64,000 nt of DNA, taken from NCBI RefSeq assembly GCF_902499075.1, contig NZ_CABVPP010000012.1, forward strand, positions 1 to 64,000, written 5' to 3'. Under the pieces are notes generated by a model that worked only from the letters and a program-made list of their open reading frames with translations, did not search any database and was not told where the DNA came from. Position numbers and translations under genes: made by a program. This document shows, in pieces, positions 8,482-19,788 of this stretch (position 1 is its first letter; the number at the start of each line of letters is the position of its first letter). Source of the stretch: Burkholderia pseudomultivorans (GTDB taxonomy: Bacteria; Pseudomonadota; Gammaproteobacteria; Burkholderiales; Burkholderiaceae).

Positions 8482-10167
8482 GTGGAGACATTTGAAACGA
8501 CAGGCGCGCACGCCGCAGGCGACATGCCGCCATCCGATGCGCGCGGGCTGCCGTCGGCGACCGACATCCTGATCGTCGGCTTCGGGCCGGTCGGCGCCGC
8601 GCTCGCGAACCTGCTGGCAGGCCACGGCGTGAACGTCGTGGCGATCGACAAGGCGTCCGACATCTTCATGGCACCACGGGCCATCGCACTCGACAACGAC
8701 GCGCTGCGCATCCTGCAGATGGCCGGCGTCGACGAGCACGATTTCGATACGGTCGCGATTCCGTACGTCCGGATGCGCTCGCCGTCGCTCGGCGAATTCG
8801 GCCGGATCGACACGCTCGGCACGCTCGACGGCCACCCGAAACTCGTGACGTTTTACCAGCCCGACCTGGAGCGCTGCCTGCGCGCGCGACTGCGTGGCCG
8901 CGACAACGTGCACGTCGCGCTCGGCACGGCACTCGAGGGCTTCGTCGAGGAACAGGACGGCGTCGTCGCCGCGCTGCGCGACGAGCGCGGGAACACGCAT
9001 TCGATACGCGCGCGCTACGTCGTCGGCGCGGACGGCGCGAGTTCGCTCGTACGCCAGTTGATCGGCCAGCAGTTCAACGGCAAGACCTACGCCGAAGACT
9101 GGCTCATCGTCGATGCGCGTCACGTGCCGCGGCCGATCGATCATGTCGAGTTCATTTGCGATCATCGCCGCCCGACGCCGCACATGGTCGCGCCCGGCGC
9201 GCGCGAACGCTGGGAATTCATGCTTCGTCCCGGCGAGCGCCGCGACGAGATGGAGTCCGATGCACGCATTCGCGAACTGCTCGCGCCGTGGGGCGACATC
9301 GACGACATCGCGATCGAGCGCAAGGCCGTCTACCGCTTCCATGCGCGCACGGTCGACGCATTCGGCAAGGGCCGCGTGTTTCTCGCGGGAGATGCCGCGC
9401 ACATCACGCCGCCGTTCGTCGGCCAGGGGCTCGTCGCCGGGCTGCGCGACGCGGCCAACCTCGGCTGGAAGCTCGCATGGGTCGTGCTCGGCCGCGCCGA
9501 TCCGCGCATCCTCGATACGTATGACGCGGAGCGCCGGCCGCATGCGAAGTCGATGATCCGGCTCGCGAAATTCATGGGGCGCCTGGTGATGCCGCGCAAC
9601 GCGGCGGTTGCGCTCGCGACGCACGGACTGATGCGTGCGATGCGGTGCGTGCCGGCGCTGCGCGCGCAATTCGACGAGTTGCGCATCAAGCCGAAGAACG
9701 CATTCCGCTCCGGACTGTTCGTGGGCGGCCGCTCCGGCGCAAGGCTCACCCGGGGCGCACTGCTTGCGCAAGGATGGCTGCGGGGCGCCGCCGGCGCGGC
9801 CCGGCTCAGCGACGACGTGCTCGGCAGCGGCTACACGCTGATCGGATTCGGCTGCGACCCGCGCGTCGGACTCGCGCCCGACGCGGCGGCCGCGCTCGCG
9901 CGCGCCGGCGGCACCATCGTGCGGATCGCGCATCGCGGGCAAAGGCTGCATCCCGCCGGCGACGATTGCTGGGAAGACATCGACGGCACTTTCCTTCCGG
10001 GCGTGGCGCCCGTCGGCTGGGTGGCCGTCGTGCGCCCCGACAAAACCGTCGTCCACGACGGACCGGCGGCGCACGTGAGCCGCATCGTTTGCGACAGCCT
10101 GTCGCTGCTGGGCACCGCGCCGCGTGCGGTGCCGTCCGCCGCCGTATCCGCCATCCGACCCACCTGA
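8482..10167 (+). CDS. FAD-dependent aromatic hydroxylase (MhpA-like)
   Basis: This 561-residue flavoprotein belongs to the group A monooxygenases related to 3-(3-hydroxyphenyl)propionate hydroxylase. It has an N-terminal FAD dinucleotide fold (ILIVGFGPVGAALANLLA, about residues 29-46) and a YVVGADGASSLVR DG motif near 180. The FLAGDAAHITPPFVGQGLVAG GD motif lies near residues 300-320, and a C-terminal thioredoxin-like domain follows. Such enzymes use NAD(P)H and O2 to add a hydroxyl group next to an existing phenolic hydroxyl, preparing the ring for cleavage. Translation appears to start at GTG 8482, preceded by GGAGACAA; the nearby ATG at 8471 is out of frame. It is the first gene of a four-gene operon. 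Confidence 0.88.
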   Translation: METFETTGAHAAGDMPPSDARGLPSATDILIVGFGPVGAALANLLAGHGVNVVAIDKASDIFMAPRAIALDNDALRILQMAGVDEHDFDTVAIPYVRMRSPSLGEFGRIDTLGTLDGHPKLVTFYQPDLERCLRARLRGRDNVHVALGTALEGFVEEQDGVVAALRDERGNTHSIRARYVVGADGASSLVRQLIGQQFNGKTYAEDWLIVDARHVPRPIDHVEFICDHRRPTPHMVAPGARERWEFMLRPGERRDEMESDARIRELLAPWGDIDDIAIERKAVYRFHARTVDAFGKGRVFLAGDAAHITPPFVGQGLVAGLRDAANLGWKLAWVVLGRADPRILDTYDAERRPHAKSMIRLAKFMGRLVMPRNAAVALATHGLMRAMRCVPALRAQFDELRIKPKNAFRSGLFVGGRSGARLTRGALLAQGWLRGAAGAARLSDDVLGSGYTLIGFGCDPRVGLAPDAAAALARAGGTIVRIAHRGQRLHPAGDDCWEDIDGTFLPGVAPVGWVAVVRPDKTVVHDGPAAHVSRIVCDSLSLLGTAPRAVPSAAVSAIRPT

Positions 10168-10180
10168 ACGCGCCATCGCC

Positions 10181-11251
10181 ATGAAACTGACCACCGCCCA
10201 GCCCGCCCGTCACCCGCGTCCGACGACGAAAGCCGCCACGCTCGCCTACTTGATGTTCGAGCGCCCGAACCTCGACGACGCCGAGCATTTCCTCAACGAC
10301 TTCGGGCTGCGAACCGCGTTGCGCGAGCCCGAGTTGCTGCTGTTGCGCGCCACGGATACGTCGCCGTTTTGCTACGTGGTTCGCCGCGCGCGCAAGGCGG
10401 CGTTCGTCGGCTTCGGGCTCGAGGTCGAAAGCCGGTCGGACCTCCACGCGCTGACCGGCGTACCCGGCGCATCCGGCATCGAACCGTCGGAATGGCCCGG
10501 CGGCGGCGATCGCGTCCGGCTCGTCGATCCGGCCGGCTTTCGCGTCGATGCGGTGACGGGCCGGACGCGCGTGCCGCCGCTCCCGCATCGCGCGCCGCTC
10601 GCGTTCAATTCCGTCGACATGCACCTGCGCATCAACGAGACGCAGCGGCCGCCCGCCGCGCCGCCGGAGATCGTCAGACTCGGTCACGTCGTGCTTGAGG
10701 TCGCCGATTTTCAAGCCACCTGCGCGTGGTACACGCGGCATTTCGGTTTCATCCCGAGCGATGTCCAGGTGCTGCCCGACGGCTCGCCGGCCGTGGCGTT
10801 CATGCGGCTCGACCGGGGCGACACGCCGGCCGACCATCACACGCTCGCGCTCGCGCAGGGCTTCGTGTCCACCTACAGCCACAGTGCATTCGAGGTGGTC
10901 GATGCCGACGCGCTCGGCATGGGACAGCGGATGCTGCGCGACAACGGCTGGACCCACGCATGGGGCATCGGACGGCACATTCTCGGCAGCCAGATCTTCG
11001 ATTACTGGCAGGATCCGTGGGGCGCCAAGCACGAACACTACTGCGACGGCGACCTGTTTACCGCGGACGAGCCGACGGGCATCCATCCGGTCAGCCGCGA
11101 AGCGATGGCGCAATGGGGGCCCGTCATGCCGCGCAGCTTCACGAAGCCGCGGTTCACGCCGTCCAGCGTCGCGGCACTGTTGCGCAATCTGCGCCGCAGC
11201 CCCGATCTGACGCTGAGCAAGGTCGTCACGCTCGCGAAGCTGTTCGCCTGA
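10181..11251 (+). CDS. Extradiol-type ring-cleavage dioxygenase (VOC superfamily, two domains)
   Basis: The 356-residue product has two vicinal-oxygen-chelate domains, like type I extradiol dioxygenases. The N-terminal domain (about 20-145) looks structural. The C-terminal domain begins with RLGHVVLEV near residue 166 (first His ligand), has DHHTLAL near 220 (second His) and KHEHYCDGD near 285 (Glu ligand), so the Fe(II) 2-His-1-carboxylate site is complete. It should open the catechol-type product of the preceding hydroxylase at the meta position. The start at 10181 lies 13 bp after the hydroxylase stop; the longer frame from 10124 would overlap that gene by 44 bp and is less likely. Substrate range is unknown. 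Confidence 0.85.
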   Translation: MKLTTAQPARHPRPTTKAATLAYLMFERPNLDDAEHFLNDFGLRTALREPELLLLRATDTSPFCYVVRRARKAAFVGFGLEVESRSDLHALTGVPGASGIEPSEWPGGGDRVRLVDPAGFRVDAVTGRTRVPPLPHRAPLAFNSVDMHLRINETQRPPAAPPEIVRLGHVVLEVADFQATCAWYTRHFGFIPSDVQVLPDGSPAVAFMRLDRGDTPADHHTLALAQGFVSTYSHSAFEVVDADALGMGQRMLRDNGWTHAWGIGRHILGSQIFDYWQDPWGAKHEHYCDGDLFTADEPTGIHPVSREAMAQWGPVMPRSFTKPRFTPSSVAALLRNLRRSPDLTLSKVVTLAKLFA

Positions 11252-11283
11252 TTTCACCGTTTACCGATTCACGAGAGACAACC

Positions 11284-12240
11284 ATGCCACTGCACGTCCT
11301 GCACTTCCGGCACCGCGGCCGCGCCCAATGGGGCGTCGTCGCCAACGGCGCCGTCACGCCGATTCCCGGCGAATTCGCCACCACCGCGAGCTTCCTCGCC
11401 GCGAATCCGGTTGAACGGCTCGCGATGATCGACGGCCCGACCATTCCCGAAGCGGACGTGCAGTGGCTCCCGCCCGTGACCGCCAACCAGCAGTTCGTCT
11501 GCCAGGGTGCGAACTACCGGCGGCACATGATCGAGTCGGGCATGGACCCGGACGCGAAGCAGTTCAACATGATCTTCACGAAAGCGCCGAGCTGCATCGT
11601 CGCGGCCGATTCGCGCGTCGTGAAGCCGCGCCACGTGCGTTTTCTCGACTACGAGATCGAGCTGGGGCTGGTGCTCAAGCGCGACATCACCCGCCATCAA
11701 CCGGTGACCGACGCCAATCTGCACGAATACGTCGCGGGTATCGCGATCGTCAACGACTACTCCGCGCGCGACGTGCAGATCCCGCAAATGCAGTTCTACA
11801 AAGGCAAGAGCTTCCGCACGTTCGGGCCGGTCGGCCCGTATCTGTGCCTGCTCGAGCGGCACGATTTCCCGAAGCTGAAGACGCTCGAACTGACGTTGTC
11901 CGTCAACGGCACCGTCCGTCAGCAGGATTCGACGGCGAATCTCGTGTACGGCCCGGCCGAAACGCTCACGGAACTGTCGGGCGTGCACGATCTCGGCGCG
12001 GGCGACCTGCTCGCCACCGGCACGCCGGCCGGTTGCGCGCTCAGCATCCCGTCGCCGGCCAAGCAGCGCGTCGTCGCGCTGTTCCCCGAATCGGTCAAGT
12101 GGAAAATGTTCATGAAGGTGCAGGCGCAACGCACGCAATACCTGAAAGCCGGCGACATCGTCGAGGCCCGGATTGCGAGCCCGGACGGAACGATCGACCT
12201 GGGCGTGCAGCGCAACGAGATCATGGACGAAGCGGCATGA
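11284..12240 (+). CDS. Fumarylacetoacetate hydrolase family protein
   Basis: The 318-residue protein carries the FAH fold. Motifs are NQQFVCQGANYRRHM near residue 70, the metal-binding DYEIELGLVL (acidic ligands, about 123-132), VNDYSARDVQ near 157 and KSFRTFGPVGPYL near 178. The GDLLATGTPAG loop lies near 240. The family hydrolyses C-C bonds of ring-fission products or isomerises and decarboxylates them, depending on the member. Placed after an extradiol dioxygenase, it probably acts on the meta-cleavage product. Its stop overlaps the start of the CoA ligase gene (ATGA), so the two are translationally coupled. Confidence 0.88.
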   Translation: MPLHVLHFRHRGRAQWGVVANGAVTPIPGEFATTASFLAANPVERLAMIDGPTIPEADVQWLPPVTANQQFVCQGANYRRHMIESGMDPDAKQFNMIFTKAPSCIVAADSRVVKPRHVRFLDYEIELGLVLKRDITRHQPVTDANLHEYVAGIAIVNDYSARDVQIPQMQFYKGKSFRTFGPVGPYLCLLERHDFPKLKTLELTLSVNGTVRQQDSTANLVYGPAETLTELSGVHDLGAGDLLATGTPAGCALSIPSPAKQRVVALFPESVKWKMFMKVQAQRTQYLKAGDIVEARIASPDGTIDLGVQRNEIMDEAA

Positions 12241-13465
12241 ACGGCATCGCGACCCGCCACGATGTGGCCGCCATCGACGCGTGCGGCATGCCGCCCGACC
12301 TGCCGGCCAGCACCTACGCGATGATCCGCGCGGGCGCCGACATCGATCCGTGCGCCCCGGCATTGTCGTTCTTCGCCGACGCGCGCACGCACCGCGACGT
12401 GCGGCGCTGGACCTATCGCGAGCTGCTGCGCGACATCACCCGCACCGCGAATCTGTTCGTGCGGCTCGGCGTGCGCGCCGACTCGGTGATCGCCTACGTG
12501 CTGCCCAATCTTCCCGAAACGCACTTCGTGATCTGGGGCGGCCAGGCGGCGGGCATCGTGTGCGCGATCAACCCGCTGCTCGACGCGCGCGCGATCGCCG
12601 ACTTGCTGAACGCATCGCGCGCGTCCGTGCTGGTCACGCTCGGGCCGTGTCCGGGGTTCGATCTCTGGGAGAAAGTGTCGAGCATCGTCGACGACGTCGA
12701 ATCGCTCGCACATCTCGTTCAGGTGAATCCGGCGCGGGATGCGCGCGGCGGGCCGGGGAACGCTTCGGGCGCGCCCGCGTCGGCCGGTTCCGCCGGCGCG
12801 GCTATGGAGGCGGCGCACGGCCGGTCACGCATCGCGCTTCACGACTTCGACGCGGCGATCGCGTGCGAGTCGGGCACGGCGCTCGCGCAGCCCCGTACGT
12901 TCGCACCCGGCGACATGTCGTCGTTCTTCTGTACCGGCGGCACGACCGGTCTGCCGAAGATCGCGATGCGCAGTCACGGCAACGAAGTGGCGAATGCGTG
13001 GAGCGCCGCGCGATTTCTCGGCGACAGCATCGGCCCCGGCAAGACCATATTCTGCGGGCTGCCCCTCTTTCATGTGAACGCGGCGATGGTAACGGGGCTG
13101 CTGCCGTTCTCGCGCGGCGCGCACGTCGTGCTCGGGACGCCGCAAGGCTATCGCGGGGAAGGCGTCATCGGGCGATTCTGGGAGATCGTCGCGCACCATC
13201 GCATCAACTTCTTCAGTGCCGTCCCCACGCTGTACGCAGCGCTGCTCGACGTGCCGGTCGGCGACCATGCGATCGGCTCGCTCGAATACGGACTGTGCGG
13301 TGCGGCGCCGCTGCCGGTCGAAGTATTGCGCGCGTTTCAGGAAAAGACGGGCATCCGCATTCTCGAAGGCTACGGCCTTACGGAAGCCACCTGCGTGAGC
13401 AGCGTCAATCCGCCGCTCGGCGAGCGCCGCGCCGGATCGATCGGACTGAGTAACCGTCTACCAAG

Positions 13466-14614
<1,149 letters not shown>

Positions 14615-14630
14615 GGCTTAAACATACAAG
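14615..14630 (-). promoter_or_regulatory. -10 half of a junction promoter assembled when the element circularises
   Basis: On the element's coding strand the right end carries TTGACT (13469-13464) and the left end carries TATGTT (14626-14621). In the linear insertion they are over 1 kb apart. If the ends are joined with one CT core, they stand exactly 17 bp apart, giving TTGACT-N17-TATGTT. This would drive the bridge RNA and transposase only in the circular form, as reported for other IS110 elements. The TTGACT box also contains the transposase stop codon. Confidence 0.75.
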
Positions 14631-15561
14631 CGTGCCGCTCCAGACAATGAAGGCCGTCGTACTCGACGCCGCGGGACGCTACCTGCGCGACTGCGCGGCC
14701 GGCGAGGAAGGCTCGATCGTCATCGCCGGGCCGAACGTATTCGCCGGCTATACCGATGCCGCGCTGAACGAGCGTCTGTGGATCGATCTCGGCGACGGCA
14801 GACGCTGGCTCGACACCGGCGACCTCGGCCGCCAGGATGCCGACGGTTACTTTTGGCTGACGGGCCGCAGGAAGGACCTGATCATCCGCGGCGGCCACAA
14901 CATCGACCCGGCGACCATCGAGGAGCCGCTGCATCGGCATCCGGCGGTGCAGCTGGCCGCAGCGATCGGCCGCCCCGACGCACACGCGGGCGAAGTGCCG
15001 ATGGCCTACGTCCAGCTGAAACCCGGCGCACGGGCATCGGAGCAGGAACTGGAAGCGTTCGCGCGGCAACACATCGCCGAGCGCGCCGCGCAGCCAAAGC
15101 AGATTCGCATCGTCGACGCGATTCCGCTCACCGGTGTCGGCAAGATCTTCAAGCCCGAGCTCAAGCGCCGCGAAACCGGCGACGCACTGAGCGTCGCGCT
15201 TGCGGAAAACGGCGTGGCCGGCGCATCGGTCGACGTCCAGACCGGCGGCTCGGGCGGCATGACGGTGGTGGTCACGCTGCGCGACGCGCAGTTCGAGGCG
15301 GCGGCACACGCGGTGCTCGGTCGCTATCCGTTCACGTTCACGGTCGACGTCCAGCCGCAGGCGCACTGACGCGGGCGGGCGCCGCCCCCGCCTCACCGGC
15401 GGGCGTGCATCGGTTTCGATGCTGCCCGCGCACGCACCATATATATCGTTGTGCGAATTATTCAGACGAAACATGCAATGGCGCACCGACCCATTCCCCT
15501 GTATCGGGAACGGCCGGTCCGTCGATCACGGGAACTATCCGTCGGACAATCAGGAGGAGAC

Positions 15562-16308
15562 ATGTGGAACGGTAAACGTACGACCCGCGCACTTGGCATG
15601 GCGACCGCCGTCGGGATCGGCATCGCGTCGTTCGCCGGCGACGCGCGCGCACAGGCGGCAGGCAGCGTGTCGCTCGGCGCCGGGTGGCTGCACATCATGC
15701 CGCAAAGCGGCTCCGGCGACCTGTTCGTGCAGAGCGTGGCCGGCGCGCCGGTGAATCGCGCGCTGCCCGATACGGGCGGCCACGTGGCGACGTCCAATGC
15801 GTTCAGCCTCATGGCGGAGTACCAGTTCACCGATCATGTCGGCATAGCGTTCCTCGCCGGCACGCCGTTCACCAGCGACCTGGTCGGCGACCGGTCGTTC
15901 GCCGGCTACGGCGTGCTCGGTCAGGCAAAGCCGCTCGCGCCGGTGCTCGCGCTGCGCTATCACTTTCTCGCCGCCGACGCCCGTTTCCGGCCGTTCGTCG
16001 GTCTGGGCGTGAATTACACGTGGTACGTCGACACGCACATCACCAATAAACAGTTTCTCGACGGATCGTGCGGCCCGGGCTGCACGACCCGGTCGTCGCT
16101 CAGTGCGTCATGGAATCCGACATTCGAAGCAGGCTTCAATGTCGCGCTGGGCAAGCACCTCGGCCTCAACGTGTCTGCGATGTACATCCCGATGTCGACC
16201 ACGCTGACCACCGACGCGACAAACGCGGCGGGAACGCATGACGTGACGACACTGCACGTGCACACGAATCCGCTCATCACGCACGTGGATCTCGTCTATT
16301 CGTTCTAG
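15562..16308 (+). CDS. OmpW-family outer-membrane protein
   Basis: The 248-residue product has a cleavable signal peptide (about residues 1-30, ending ARA-QA) and an eight-stranded beta-barrel pattern of the OmpW family. Alternating hydrophobic strands are visible, with GYGVLGQAKPLAPVLALRYHF in the middle and AGFNVALGKHLGLNVSAMYIPM near the end, and the protein closes with the terminal aromatic YSF of outer-membrane proteins. OmpW-type barrels make narrow hydrophobic channels. AGGAGGA lies eight bases before the ATG at 15562, which fixes the start. It stands alone, 192 bp after the CoA ligase, and may or may not belong to the aromatic cluster. Confidence 0.88.
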   Translation: MWNGKRTTRALGMATAVGIGIASFAGDARAQAAGSVSLGAGWLHIMPQSGSGDLFVQSVAGAPVNRALPDTGGHVATSNAFSLMAEYQFTDHVGIAFLAGTPFTSDLVGDRSFAGYGVLGQAKPLAPVLALRYHFLAADARFRPFVGLGVNYTWYVDTHITNKQFLDGSCGPGCTTRSSLSASWNPTFEAGFNVALGKHLGLNVSAMYIPMSTTLTTDATNAAGTHDVTTLHVHTNPLITHVDLVYSF

Positions 16309-16390
16309 TCGCCGGGGTCGAGCCGATGCTTCGCGCGGCGCGGCGGTGCGCCGCGCCAGTCGTTACCACCGCATGAGAGATACACACGAT

Positions 16391-16957
16391 ATGGAACCCG
16401 CCCGCCTTACCCGTGCCCAACGCCGGCTCGGCACGCGCGAACGTCTCGTCGCTGCCGCGCGCCATTGCTTCGTCGCGCAAGGCTTCGCAGATACGACCGT
16501 CGAGCATATCGTCGAGCGTGCAGGTTACACACGCGGCGCGTTCTATGCGAACTTCAAGCATAAGCGCGAGTTGCTGGTTGAAATCCTGCGCCGCGACCGC
16601 CCGCAGTTGCTGGCCTGGATGCGGCCATGCGCGATGGACGATTGGCGTTTCCGCGCCGCCGATGCCGCGCAGATCGCCGCCGAATGGGAGTGCTTCCCGC
16701 TGTGGGTCGAGGTGCACCTGCACGCGCTGCGCGATGCGGCGACACGAGAGATGGTCGACACACTGCACGCGGAGCCGGCGCCGCCGGCCGCGGCAAGCGG
16801 TGCAGCGGATTTCGCGGAGCGCACGCCGTCGCCGGCGACGTGGGCGGCGTTGCTCGGCGTTGCGTTGCTGCGTGCCGGTGCGCAGCACGCACTGCGCGGC
16901 GAGCCGGTGCAGGACGCGGCGCCGGAAGTGCCGTCCGGAGATGCGCGACGGCTATAA
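16391..16957 (+). CDS. TetR-family transcriptional regulator
   Basis: A 188-residue TetR protein with a clear N-terminal helix-turn-helix: RERLVAAARHCFVAQGFADTTV, IVERAGYTRGAFYANF and KRELLVEIL (about residues 14-62). A helical effector domain follows, becoming Ala/Pro-rich after residue 130. The start at 16391 (MEPARL) was chosen because the helix-turn-helix begins soon after; ATGs at 16346 and 16373 are alternatives and no strong ribosome site distinguishes them. The gene ends 32 bp before a response regulator on the same strand, so it may be co-transcribed with the two-component genes. Its target is not evident. Confidence 0.82.
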   Translation: MEPARLTRAQRRLGTRERLVAAARHCFVAQGFADTTVEHIVERAGYTRGAFYANFKHKRELLVEILRRDRPQLLAWMRPCAMDDWRFRAADAAQIAAEWECFPLWVEVHLHALRDAATREMVDTLHAEPAPPAAASGAADFAERTPSPATWAALLGVALLRAGAQHALRGEPVQDAAPEVPSGDARRL

Positions 16958-16989
16958 TTCAAGCCGTTCCCCCGACGAATATCCGCGCA

Positions 16990-17751
16990 ATGACGGACGC
17001 CAATCTTCCTCACGTGCTGGTGGTCGACGACGATCCGGCGATCCGCGAACTGTTGTCCGGCTATCTGTCCGACAACGATATCCGCGTGACGGTTGCCGCT
17101 TGCGGCCAGGATATGGCGCAAGCGCTGGAATCATTTGCAATCGATCTCGTGATTCTCGACCTGCGCATGCCGGGCGAAGACGGCGTCCAGATCGCCCGCG
17201 AGTTGCGCACGCGCTCGAACCTGCCGATCTTCATCGTCTCGGGAAAACGCGACGAAGCCGACCGCGTGATGGCGCTGGAGCTCGGCGCCGACGACTACCT
17301 GACCAAGCCGTTCAGCAATCGCGAACTGCTTGCGCGCGTCCGCGCCTTGCTCAGACGGGCCGGGGCGACGGCCCCCGCCACCGGGCGTGCCAAGGACGCA
17401 CGCGCATACCGGTTCAGCGGTTGGGAACTGAACGTTGGCACGCGGCGGCTCACCGATCCGGCGGGCACGCCGGTCGAGCTTACCAACGGCGAATTCTGTC
17501 TGCTCAATGCATTTCTGGCGGCGCCCGGGCGCGTGCTGTCCCGCGACCAGCTGCTCGAATCCAGCCGGCTGTACGACGACGTGTACGACCGTTCGATCGA
17601 CGTCCAGATCCTGCGCTTGCGCCGCAAGATCGAGCCTGACCCGTCGCATCCGGTCTTCATTCGTACCGTGCGCGGCGCGGGCTACGTGCTCGACGTGCCG
17701 GTCACCCGGTTGAGCGCGGCGGGCGGATGGACGAACGGAACGCCGGTGTGA
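16990..17751 (+). CDS. OmpR-family two-component response regulator
   Basis: The 253-residue protein has a receiver domain (about 8-120) with the acidic pocket VVDDDP at 13-17. The phosphoacceptor Asp is at about 57 in LVILDLRMP, the Thr/Ser switch in FIVSGK and the conserved Lys in YLTKPF. A C-terminal winged-helix DNA-binding domain (about 145-240) ends in the typical VRGAGYVLD. It resembles regulators of the TorR/OmpR type. The hybrid histidine kinase gene begins 134 bp downstream on the same strand and is the likely partner. No promoter is recognisable beyond a possible run-through from the TetR gene. Confidence 0.92.
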   Translation: MTDANLPHVLVVDDDPAIRELLSGYLSDNDIRVTVAACGQDMAQALESFAIDLVILDLRMPGEDGVQIARELRTRSNLPIFIVSGKRDEADRVMALELGADDYLTKPFSNRELLARVRALLRRAGATAPATGRAKDARAYRFSGWELNVGTRRLTDPAGTPVELTNGEFCLLNAFLAAPGRVLSRDQLLESSRLYDDVYDRSIDVQILRLRRKIEPDPSHPVFIRTVRGAGYVLDVPVTRLSAAGGWTNGTPV

Positions 17752-17885
17752 GCGGGCACCTGCCGCGTGCGCGCACGGCCCGCGACGCAAGTAGCGCGAC
17801 GCGATTGCCGACGCAGCGCGCAAGCCGCGCGGCTCGAGCGGCATCCGCGCGTGTTGCCAGACTGCCGCAGCAGGACTGAACGTCG

Positions 17886-19637
17886 ATGCCGAACAACTCG
17901 CCCTATCACCGAACGCTGTGGCGCGCGAGACGCTACCGGGCCATGATGCTGGCTGCGTGTCTGGCCGTGCTCCTCGTTATGGTCGCCTTTGCGCACGACA
18001 CGACGTTCCGCGTCGGCGCCGTGAGCCTGTGCGTGATTCTGCTGATGTATGTGCTGATCGCGTACATGCGGCGTCTCGAACACGCGAACCGGGCAATGCG
18101 CGCGAGCGAACAGCGCTGGCGCGCGGTGTTCGAGAACGCGCCGGTCGGAATCCTGGTGTTGCGTGCGCACGACCGCTACCTGATGGCGAACCCCGCGTTT
18201 CAGCAGATGGTCGGCTACAGCGATCGCGAACTTTCCGAGCGACGCGCATCGGACATCACGCACCCCGATGATCGGGCCCTCACGCAGGCGCACATCGACC
18301 AGTTGGTGCGCGGCCAGGACCGCGTCAGATTCCAAAAGCGCTACGTGCACCGCGACGGCCGCGTGGTGTGGACCGACATGAGCGTCGCGCGTGTGTTTTC
18401 GGCACATCAGCCGTCCGATACGGACGCGGAAGACCTGATCATCGCCACCGTCGAGGACATCACGCAGCGCCTGGCCGACGAAGAAGCGCGACACGGCCTG
18501 GAACGGCAACTGCGCCAGTCGCAGAAGCTCGAAGCGCTTGGCACGTTCGCCGGCGGCGTCGCGCACGACTTCAACAACATCCTCGCCGCGATTCTCGGAT
18601 TCGGCGATCGCGCGCTCGCCGGCGTCGCACCCGACGCGCCCGCGCACCGCGACATCGAGCAGGTGCTGAAAGCCGGGGAACGGGCACGGCTGCTGGTCGA
18701 GCGCATCCTGACATTCAGCCGCAGCGGCCCGACGGCGAGGGAGCCGGTAGACGTCGGCGCGGTCGTCGACGAAACGGTGGAACTCGTGCGCGCCACGCTG
18801 CCGCCGCATGTCGCGCTCGACGTACGCATCAGCGCCCGCGATGCTTACGTGCTGGGCGACGCCACGCATCTGCACCAGGTCGTGATGAACCTTTGCGGCA
18901 ATGCGATCCACGCGATGCGTGCCGGCGGCACGCTGCATATCGGACTCGACGTCGTCAGCGTCGACACACCGCGCTCGCTGTCGCACGGCGCGCTGCGCGC
19001 CGCCCGTTTCCTGCGGCTCACCGTCGCGGACGACGGTTGCGGCATTCCGGCCGAGATACTGGAACGCATCTTCAACCCGTTTTTCACGACACGCCCCGCC
19101 GGCGAGGGGACCGGCCTCGGCCTGTCGCTCGTCGACGGCATCGTCCGCGAACACGGCGGCGCAGTCGACGTGCACTCCGCGCCGGGGAAAGGGGCGCGTT
19201 TCGACGTCTTTCTGCCCGCCGCGGACGCGCGCCCGGCGCCGCGTGCCGACGGGGTCCCGCCGCCTCGCGGGAACGGGCAGGTCGTGCTGGTGATCGACGA
19301 CGAAGAAACACTCGTGCGTCTCGCGGAAGACGTACTGGCCGATCTCGGGTACGAGCCGGTCGGATTCTCATCGAGCGAGGCCGCATGGGATGCCGTGAAC
19401 GCCGATCCGGCCCGCTTCGATGTCGTCGTGACCGACCATACGATGCCGAATTTGACCGGCCTCCAGCTCGCGGCCCGCATCGCGGGCCGGCGCGCGGATT
19501 TGCCGGTGATCATGTGCAGCGGCTTCAGCACGGCCTCGCTTGAACGTGAAGCCCGCGCGCTCGGTGTGAGCATGGTGCTGCGCAAGCCGCTGAAGTCGCG
19601 CGATCTCGCAGACGCGCTCGCCCGCGTGCTGCGCTGA
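17886..19637 (+). CDS. PAS-domain hybrid histidine kinase with C-terminal receiver
   Basis: The 583-residue kinase has two N-terminal membrane helices (about 19-36 and 43-62) with almost no periplasmic loop, suggesting an intracellular or membrane signal. A PAS domain with PAC segment (about 75-190) follows. The HisKA H-box AGGVAHDFNNIL has the phosphorylated His near 228. The ATPase domain shows NLCGNAIHAM, DDGCGIP, FNPFFTT and GEGTGLGLSLV. A receiver domain (about 465-583) has its Asp near 517 in VVVTDHTMP. The FNN H-box is typical of NtrB-like or hybrid kinases. It probably signals to the upstream response regulator, possibly via its own receiver. The stimulus is unknown. Confidence 0.9.
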   Translation: MPNNSPYHRTLWRARRYRAMMLAACLAVLLVMVAFAHDTTFRVGAVSLCVILLMYVLIAYMRRLEHANRAMRASEQRWRAVFENAPVGILVLRAHDRYLMANPAFQQMVGYSDRELSERRASDITHPDDRALTQAHIDQLVRGQDRVRFQKRYVHRDGRVVWTDMSVARVFSAHQPSDTDAEDLIIATVEDITQRLADEEARHGLERQLRQSQKLEALGTFAGGVAHDFNNILAAILGFGDRALAGVAPDAPAHRDIEQVLKAGERARLLVERILTFSRSGPTAREPVDVGAVVDETVELVRATLPPHVALDVRISARDAYVLGDATHLHQVVMNLCGNAIHAMRAGGTLHIGLDVVSVDTPRSLSHGALRAARFLRLTVADDGCGIPAEILERIFNPFFTTRPAGEGTGLGLSLVDGIVREHGGAVDVHSAPGKGARFDVFLPAADARPAPRADGVPPPRGNGQVVLVIDDEETLVRLAEDVLADLGYEPVGFSSSEAAWDAVNADPARFDVVVTDHTMPNLTGLQLAARIAGRRADLPVIMCSGFSTASLEREARALGVSMVLRKPLKSRDLADALARVLR

Positions 19638-19788
19638 CGCGGCGACCGGGCCGGCCGCGCACCATGCGATCGGCCCAGCCGGTGCGGCGCTTGTTTCAAA
19701 TGTAACGCAGCCGCGGCAATCTGCAACGCCCGAGCAACACCCCGCGCCGACACTCCATTGCAATGCAATCTCGCAATGGAGCGTACGC